Position numbers and translations under genes: made by a program
Shown: piece by piece, positions 60,416-64,000 of the stretch
How the letters are laid out: every line of letters starts with the position of its first letter
Position numbering within the stretch: position 1 is the stretch's first letter
Source: Actinotalea caeni
GTDB lineage: Bacteria; Actinomycetota; Actinomycetes; Actinomycetales; Beutenbergiaceae
Assembly (NCBI RefSeq): GCF_009733795.1
Contig: NZ_WNXX01000013.1
Coordinates: 49,691 to 113,690, forward strand
Length of the DNA stretch: 64,000 nt
Direction: 5' to 3'
The notes under the pieces: model-generated
What the model was told of the DNA's origin: nothing
The model's database searches: none
Seen by the model: only the letters and a program-made list of their open reading frames with translations

Positions 60416-61392
60416 CAGAAGATCCCCGGCTGCTTGAGTCGCTTCGCGAGCCAGTTGGTCCCGAAGATCAGGACGAGGCCGACGATGGCCTTGGCCAGAC
60501 CGACCGCGGTCGCGTAGGAGTAGGCACCCTGCTGGATGCCGGTGAAGTAGACGTAGGTGTCGAACACGTCGGCGACCGAGCGGTTGAGCGCGTTCGACAT
60601 CAGGTAGATCTGCTCGAACCCGGTGTCGAGGATGTTGCCGGTCTGCAGGATCAGCAGCACGACGACGACCGAGCGGATCGACGGCAGCGTGATGTGCCAG
60701 ACCCGCTGCCAGCGGCCGGCGCCGTCGATGATCGCGGCCTCGTACTGCTCCTGGTCCACGCCCGCGAGCGCGGCGAGGAAGATGATCGTCCCCCAGCCGG
60801 TGTTCTTCCAGACCCACTGCAGCAGGATCAGCGGCCGGAACCAGTCGGGGTTCGCGAGGTAGTTGGTGTCGGAACCGAACACGTCGTTGAGCAGCGTCCA
60901 CAGCGGGCCGTTGCCGACCGCGAACAGCAGCCCGGTCAGCGACACCACGACCGTCCACGACAGGAAGTGCGGGATGTACACCAGCGTCTGCACGGTGCGC
61001 TTGAAGACCTGCTGCCGCACCTCGTTGAGGAGCAGCGCCAGCACGATCGTGATCGGGAAGGCGATGAACAGGCTCAGCGCCGCCAGGATCAGCGTGTTGC
61101 CGAGCAACCGCGGGAAGTCAGGGTTCGTGAAGAAGTTCTCGAAGTGGTCCCAGCCGACCCAGTCGCTGCCCTCGATCCCGAGGAACGGGATGTAGTTCCG
61201 GAACGCGATCTGCGCGCCGTACATCGGCCAGAACCGGAACAGCGCGAAGTAGACGACACCGGGGGCCAGCAGCAGGAACAGCCACCGGTACCGCACCAGC
61301 GTGACCCAGAGGTTGCGGCGGTTCTGCGGCGGCGGCTCGGGCTTGATCAGCGGTCCGCGGTCCACGTCCTCGACGGTCGTCGCGACGGCCAT
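60415..61392 (-). CDS. Carbohydrate ABC transporter permease (LplB/YesP-like)
   Basis: This 325-residue partner permease has six helices, a 35-residue cytoplasmic start, the typical LLLAPGVVYFALFRFWPMYG first helix, GWDHFENFFTNPDFPRLLGN loop and the EAA loop VDQEQYEAAIIDGAGRWQRV (about 222-241). This set is typical of LplB/YesP of polygalacturonan uptake systems. AGGAGGG lies five bases before the ATG, a much stronger ribosome site than most genes here have, perhaps to offset the stem-loop that precedes it. Confidence 0.94.
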   Translation of the reverse strand: MAVATTVEDVDRGPLIKPEPPPQNRRNLWVTLVRYRWLFLLLAPGVVYFALFRFWPMYGAQIAFRNYIPFLGIEGSDWVGWDHFENFFTNPDFPRLLGNTLILAALSLFIAFPITIVLALLLNEVRQQVFKRTVQTLVYIPHFLSWTVVVSLTGLLFAVGNGPLWTLLNDVFGSDTNYLANPDWFRPLILLQWVWKNTGWGTIIFLAALAGVDQEQYEAAIIDGAGRWQRVWHITLPSIRSVVVVLLILQTGNILDTGFEQIYLMSNALNRSVADVFDTYVYFTGIQQGAYSYATAVGLAKAIVGLVLIFGTNWLAKRLKQPGIF

Positions 61393-61446
61393 GGCAGCCC
61401 TCCTCTCGAGGGATCAGGGGCGCGCGAGGGCTCGCGCGCGGGTCGG

Positions 61447-61489
61447 CGACCCGGCTGCGGGCCCCGAGACCGGGGCCCGCAGCGGGTCG
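61447..61489 (-). terminator. Intra-operon stem-loop after the binding-protein gene
   Basis: CTGCGGGCCCCG (61455-61466) and CGGGGCCCGCAG (61471-61482) form a perfect 12-bp stem with an AGAC loop, extended after one bulged G by CGACCCG/CGGGTCG to 19 pairs. It lies eight bases after the binding-protein stop. Such structures usually reduce read-through or protect the upstream mRNA, giving more binding protein than permease. Confidence 0.85.
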
Positions 61490-61496
61490 GGAGCGA

Positions 61497-63050
61497 TCAG
61501 CCGAGCTGGCTGTACAGCTCGTTGATCTCGGCGGTCACCTGGTCGCCGCCGCTGGTGCGCCAGCGCTCGATGGCCGCGTCCAGGCCGGCCTCGTCGATCT
61601 GACCCGCGAGGTACTGGATGCGGGCGTCGCCGATGATGTTGTCGAGCTGGGTGCCGTTCGTCGTGTAGGTGTCCGACACCAGGCCCGCCGCCGGGTTGAA
61701 GACGGCGTTCGCGAGGTCCTCCTCCTGCAGCTGCAGGCGGAGCTCGTCGAAGGCGATCGCGTCCTCGTCGGACGGCTTGACGCTGTACGCCTCGTAGCCG
61801 GCGACGTTCATGCCGAGCTGCGCCCACGCACCGGTCACCTGGTCGGTGAAGTCCTGCCGGTCCTCGTTCCAGACGATGTAGTCGCCGTCGACCTCGAAGT
61901 TGTCGCCCTCGACGCCGTTGTTCATGAGGATCTGCGCCTCGGTCGAGTTGAGGTCGTTGAGGATCTGCAGCACCTGCTCGAGCTGCTCCTCGGTCTGCAC
62001 CTTCGCCCGGGGGATCGCGAGGAAGCCGGCGTAACCGGTCGTCGGCAGCGCGAAGGTGCCGTTGGGGCCCTCCAGCTGGCCGACCAGCGCCACCTTCTCG
62101 TCGGGGTCCTCACCGGCGTCGGTGAACAGGCCGCGCAGCTGCCCGGCGCGCGACTGCACGTCGATGATGATGCCGCCGTCGCCGTTGAGGAAGGGCTCGT
62201 TCCAGGTCGCCGGGTCCATCGTGGCGAAGTCGGGGTTGATGTAGCCGTTCTGCACGAGCTCGCGCTCGAACTCCAGCGCCTCGCGCCACTCCGGCGTGGT
62301 GAACGCCGGCACCAGCTCGCCGCCCTCGTCGCGCCACATGTTGCCGGCGCCGTACCAGACCTCGATGGTGTCGTACGGGCTGTTGGTGCCGATGCCGCCC
62401 GGCCACTGCGGGGCGATGAGGCCGTAGGTGTCGTCCTCGCCGTTGCCGTCGGGGTCGTCCTCGGTGAACGCGCGCGCGATCTCCATGAGGTCGTCGGTGG
62501 TCTCGGGCTGGTCGAGCCCGAGGTTGTCGAGCCAGTCCTGGCGGATGATCACCGAGGCGCGGATGACGTCGCGCGCGCGGTAGACGCCGAAGATCCGGCC
62601 GTTGATGCCCGAGGCGAGCTCGACGTCGGGGTTCTCCGACACCAGGTTCGGGTAGTCGCCCGAGTGCAGGTAGTCGGTGAGGTCCCAGAACCCGCCCGCG
62701 AGCGCGGTCGAGACGAACCCCTGGTCCTTGCCGGTGATGACCATGACGTCGGGGATGTCGTCGCCCGCGAGCGTCACGTTGACGCGCTCGCCGTAGGAGG
62801 AGTTCGGCACCCACTGGACGTCGATGTCCACGCCCGCCAGCTCGCTGAGGCCCTGGTCGACCGGGTCGTCGTCCTCGGGCGGCACCTCGGCGAAGTACGG
62901 GGCCATGATCGTGAGGCTCTCGAGCGCCTCACCGCCGCCGCGGTCACCACCGTCGGTGCCGCCGCCGCCGTCGCCGCCACCGCTGCACGCGGTGAGCACC
63001 AGCGCACCTGCCACGACCGTGGCGAGCGGTGCGATCCGTCGCATTCTCAT
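61497..63050 (-). CDS. Extracellular solute-binding lipoprotein (LplA-like)
   Basis: This 517-residue protein is the binding component of the ABC importer. The signal peptide ends in the lipobox LTAC with Cys22, followed by a Gly/Asp-rich linker (GGGDGGGGTDGGD). The mature domain has the long-form family I pattern seen in LplA/YtcQ (DIDVQWVPNSSYGERVNVTL, DIPDVMVITGKDQ, FWDLTDYLHSGDYPNL). The acidic Trp/Tyr-rich stretches are suited to sugar stacking. The ATG at 63050 overlaps the DUF624 stop by four bases. It would bind rhamnogalacturonan-derived oligosaccharides, an inference from context. Confidence 0.94.
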   Translation of the reverse strand: MRMRRIAPLATVVAGALVLTACSGGGDGGGGTDGGDRGGGEALESLTIMAPYFAEVPPEDDDPVDQGLSELAGVDIDVQWVPNSSYGERVNVTLAGDDIPDVMVITGKDQGFVSTALAGGFWDLTDYLHSGDYPNLVSENPDVELASGINGRIFGVYRARDVIRASVIIRQDWLDNLGLDQPETTDDLMEIARAFTEDDPDGNGEDDTYGLIAPQWPGGIGTNSPYDTIEVWYGAGNMWRDEGGELVPAFTTPEWREALEFERELVQNGYINPDFATMDPATWNEPFLNGDGGIIIDVQSRAGQLRGLFTDAGEDPDEKVALVGQLEGPNGTFALPTTGYAGFLAIPRAKVQTEEQLEQVLQILNDLNSTEAQILMNNGVEGDNFEVDGDYIVWNEDRQDFTDQVTGAWAQLGMNVAGYEAYSVKPSDEDAIAFDELRLQLQEEDLANAVFNPAAGLVSDTYTTNGTQLDNIIGDARIQYLAGQIDEAGLDAAIERWRTSGGDQVTAEINELYSQLG

Positions 63051-63733
63051 CGGGTTTCCTTTCGAGCGGGATCACTCATCGGGGTGTGCGCAGCGACCAG
63101 GCGGTCGTTGCGAGCGAAGCAGGACACGCAGATCGCGGTGACCGTGTAGATCCAGCCGCCGATCGCGAGCACGGGCAGCAGGCCGGGCGCGAACCACACG
63201 ACCAGCGCGGCGACCGCCGTCACGGCCGCGACGAGCACGGTCGCGGGGAGGTCGTGGGCGAGGTAGCGCACCGCCGTCGTGGCGTAGCGCCCGAGCGGCA
63301 GCTCGTAGTGGGTGTAGAGCGTCAGCGCGAACGTCGCGGCGAGCGCCACGAGCGCCAGGGCGACCCAGAGCGCCGGGACGAGCGGGCCGCCGGTCGGTGC
63401 GAACGTCGCGATGTTGGTGCCGAGCAGCGCGGCCACGAGGCCGAACGGCGCGAGCAGCAGGTTGGCGCGCACGAGCTCGCGCCGCCACACGCGCGCGAAC
63501 GTGCGCAGCAGCGGCTCGCCGTCGCCGCGCACCCGGGTCCGCGAGACGGTCGCGGCCGCGACGAGCGCCGGCGCGAGACCCAGCACGACGCCGCCGAGCA
63601 GCGTGAAGACGACGACCAGCAGGTTGAGACCGGCCAGCCAGACGAGGAGGTCGGCCGCGTCGTAGAGGCGGCCACCGGGGAGGCCGGAGGTGCGGGGAAT
63701 CGCTTTCCGTGCTGGCTCAGCAGTCAGGGCCAT
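63047..63733 (-). CDS. DUF624 (YesL-like) membrane protein
   Basis: This 228-residue protein has five to six helices (about 25-50, 75-100, 105-130, 155-180 and 185-205) and matches DUF624/YesL, found at the start of many pectin and rhamnogalacturonan import operons in Firmicutes and Actinobacteria. Its role is unknown, perhaps a membrane chaperone or regulator of the importer. I chose the ATG at 63733, which has GAGGGAG eight bases upstream; a start at 63802 would lie before that site. It is the first gene of the operon. Confidence 0.85.
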   Translation of the reverse strand: MALTAEPARKAIPRTSGLPGGRLYDAADLLVWLAGLNLLVVVFTLLGGVVLGLAPALVAAATVSRTRVRGDGEPLLRTFARVWRRELVRANLLLAPFGLVAALLGTNIATFAPTGGPLVPALWVALALVALAATFALTLYTHYELPLGRYATTAVRYLAHDLPATVLVAAVTAVAALVVWFAPGLLPVLAIGGWIYTVTAICVSCFARNDRLVAAHTPMSDPARKETR

Positions 63734-63808
63734 CGCGGCGCTCCCTCGAGAATCCTCGTCGATGTCGGCGTAGAGCAGGGCCGCACGGGTCAGTGGCGGC
63801 ATCCCGGT

Positions 63809-63820
63809 TGAATGGATTCA
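63809..63820. promoter_or_regulatory. Operator-like palindrome at the operon start point
   Basis: TGAATGGATTCA (arms TGAAT/ATTCA) lies directly downstream of the -10 hexamer, where transcription should start. Outer arms CGGTT (63805-63809) and AACCG (63828-63832) extend the symmetry. A LacI- or GntR-type repressor would be expected to bind here; its gene is not in the window. Confidence 0.55.
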
Positions 63821-63822
63821 TG

Positions 63823-63852
63823 ACCATAACCGCGCGATGATGCAGCCGTCAA
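63823..63852 (-). promoter_or_regulatory. Promoter of the rhamnogalacturonan operon
   Basis: On the minus strand, TTGACG (63852-63847) and TATGGT (63828-63823) are separated by 18 bases. They are about 90 bases upstream of the DUF624 start codon. This is the best match to a standard vegetative promoter in the window. Confidence 0.7.
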
Positions 63853-63874
63853 GACGAGGCTGCCGCCATCCACG

Positions 63875-64000
63875 GCGCGGGCACCCGGGCGCGGGCACCT
63901 GGCACGGCCACCTGGGCACGGGCACCTGGGGCGCGGGCACCCGGGCGCGGGCACCCGGGCGCGGCCACCCGGGCGCGGCCACCCGGGCGCGGCCACCCGG
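63875..64000. repeat. 14-bp tandem repeat running off the window end
   Basis: Nine units of GCGCGG(G/C)CACC(C/T)GG follow each other from 63875; most are exactly 14 bases, with one of 13 and one followed by an extra G. The last three are identical (GCGCGGCCACCCGG). The array continues beyond the window, so its length and neighbours are unknown. The open frames across it are products of the repeat and are not supported as genes. Confidence 0.85.

Noticed and set aside
63790..63996. 68-codon minus-strand frame across the right-end tandem repeat
   Set aside because: The Pro/Gly/Arg/Ala translation comes from the 14-bp repeat and the frame covers the operon promoter and operator.

Overview
The window is a contiguous piece of a very GC-rich (about 74% by eye) bacterial chromosome and reads as Actinomycetota. 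Evidence: frequent GTG starts, many 1- and 4-base gene overlaps, an Lsr2 nucleoid protein, MmyB-like helix-turn-helix regulators, NarL-type two-component pairs, and a very common arrangement in which a TANNNT -10 hexamer lies 6-8 bases before the start codon (leaderless genes). The genus cannot be fixed from the sequence; a plant-matter-degrading soil actinomycete would fit the rhamnogalacturonan operon.

Layout. 1-5.8 kb: housekeeping and accessory genes (DUF4190 protein, glutamine amidotransferase, tRNA-Ser(CGA), nucleotidyltransferase, GlsB-like membrane protein, acyltransferase, sirtuin). 5.8-15.1 kb: histidine degradation (hutH, then hutU, an M20 amidohydrolase, hutF, hutI), split by an inserted regulator/NUDIX/SDR block. 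No hutG is present; the M20 enzyme is well placed to do that step. 15.1-23.4 kb: acetyltransferase, NAD(P)-binding protein, GAP-family exporter, a histidine kinase/response regulator pair, an MmyB-like regulator divergent from ilvD, tadA and upp. 23.4-25.4 kb: a SAM riboswitch driving a DUF1737 gene, a rhodanese and metZ. 25.7-30.6 kb: a lipoprotein and two MFS exporters around one ArsR-like regulator, with three 14-bp operator-like repeats.

30.6-43.4 kb: a mirror-image locus. An uncharacterised four-gene module (three single-anchor exported proteins convergent with one polytopic membrane protein) occurs twice in opposite orientation, enclosing a LuxR/AAA regulator, a 52-residue basic protein, a 571-residue membrane protein and an alpha/beta hydrolase. 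This is the best candidate for an undescribed system here. 43.4-53.0 kb: lsr2, a 590-bp repeat region with a perfect 76-bp inverted repeat built of 28-bp units, and recC-recB-recD. 53.0-55.4 kb: a VIT-family iron/manganese transporter with a DtxR/IdeR-like box, and a POT peptide transporter. 55.5-63.9 kb: a seven-gene operon for rhamnogalacturonan oligosaccharides (DUF624 protein, solute-binding lipoprotein, two permeases, acetylesterase, DUF1961 protein, exo-rhamnogalacturonan lyase-like protein), related in content to the Bacillus lpl/yes operons. It has a promoter with an operator-like palindrome, an internal stem-loop after the binding-protein gene and a terminal hairpin, but no ATPase gene. 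The window ends in a 14-bp tandem repeat.

Dispersed non-coding repeats at 9.55, 19.3, 23.4 and 43.8-44.3 kb form at least two families, mostly between convergent genes.
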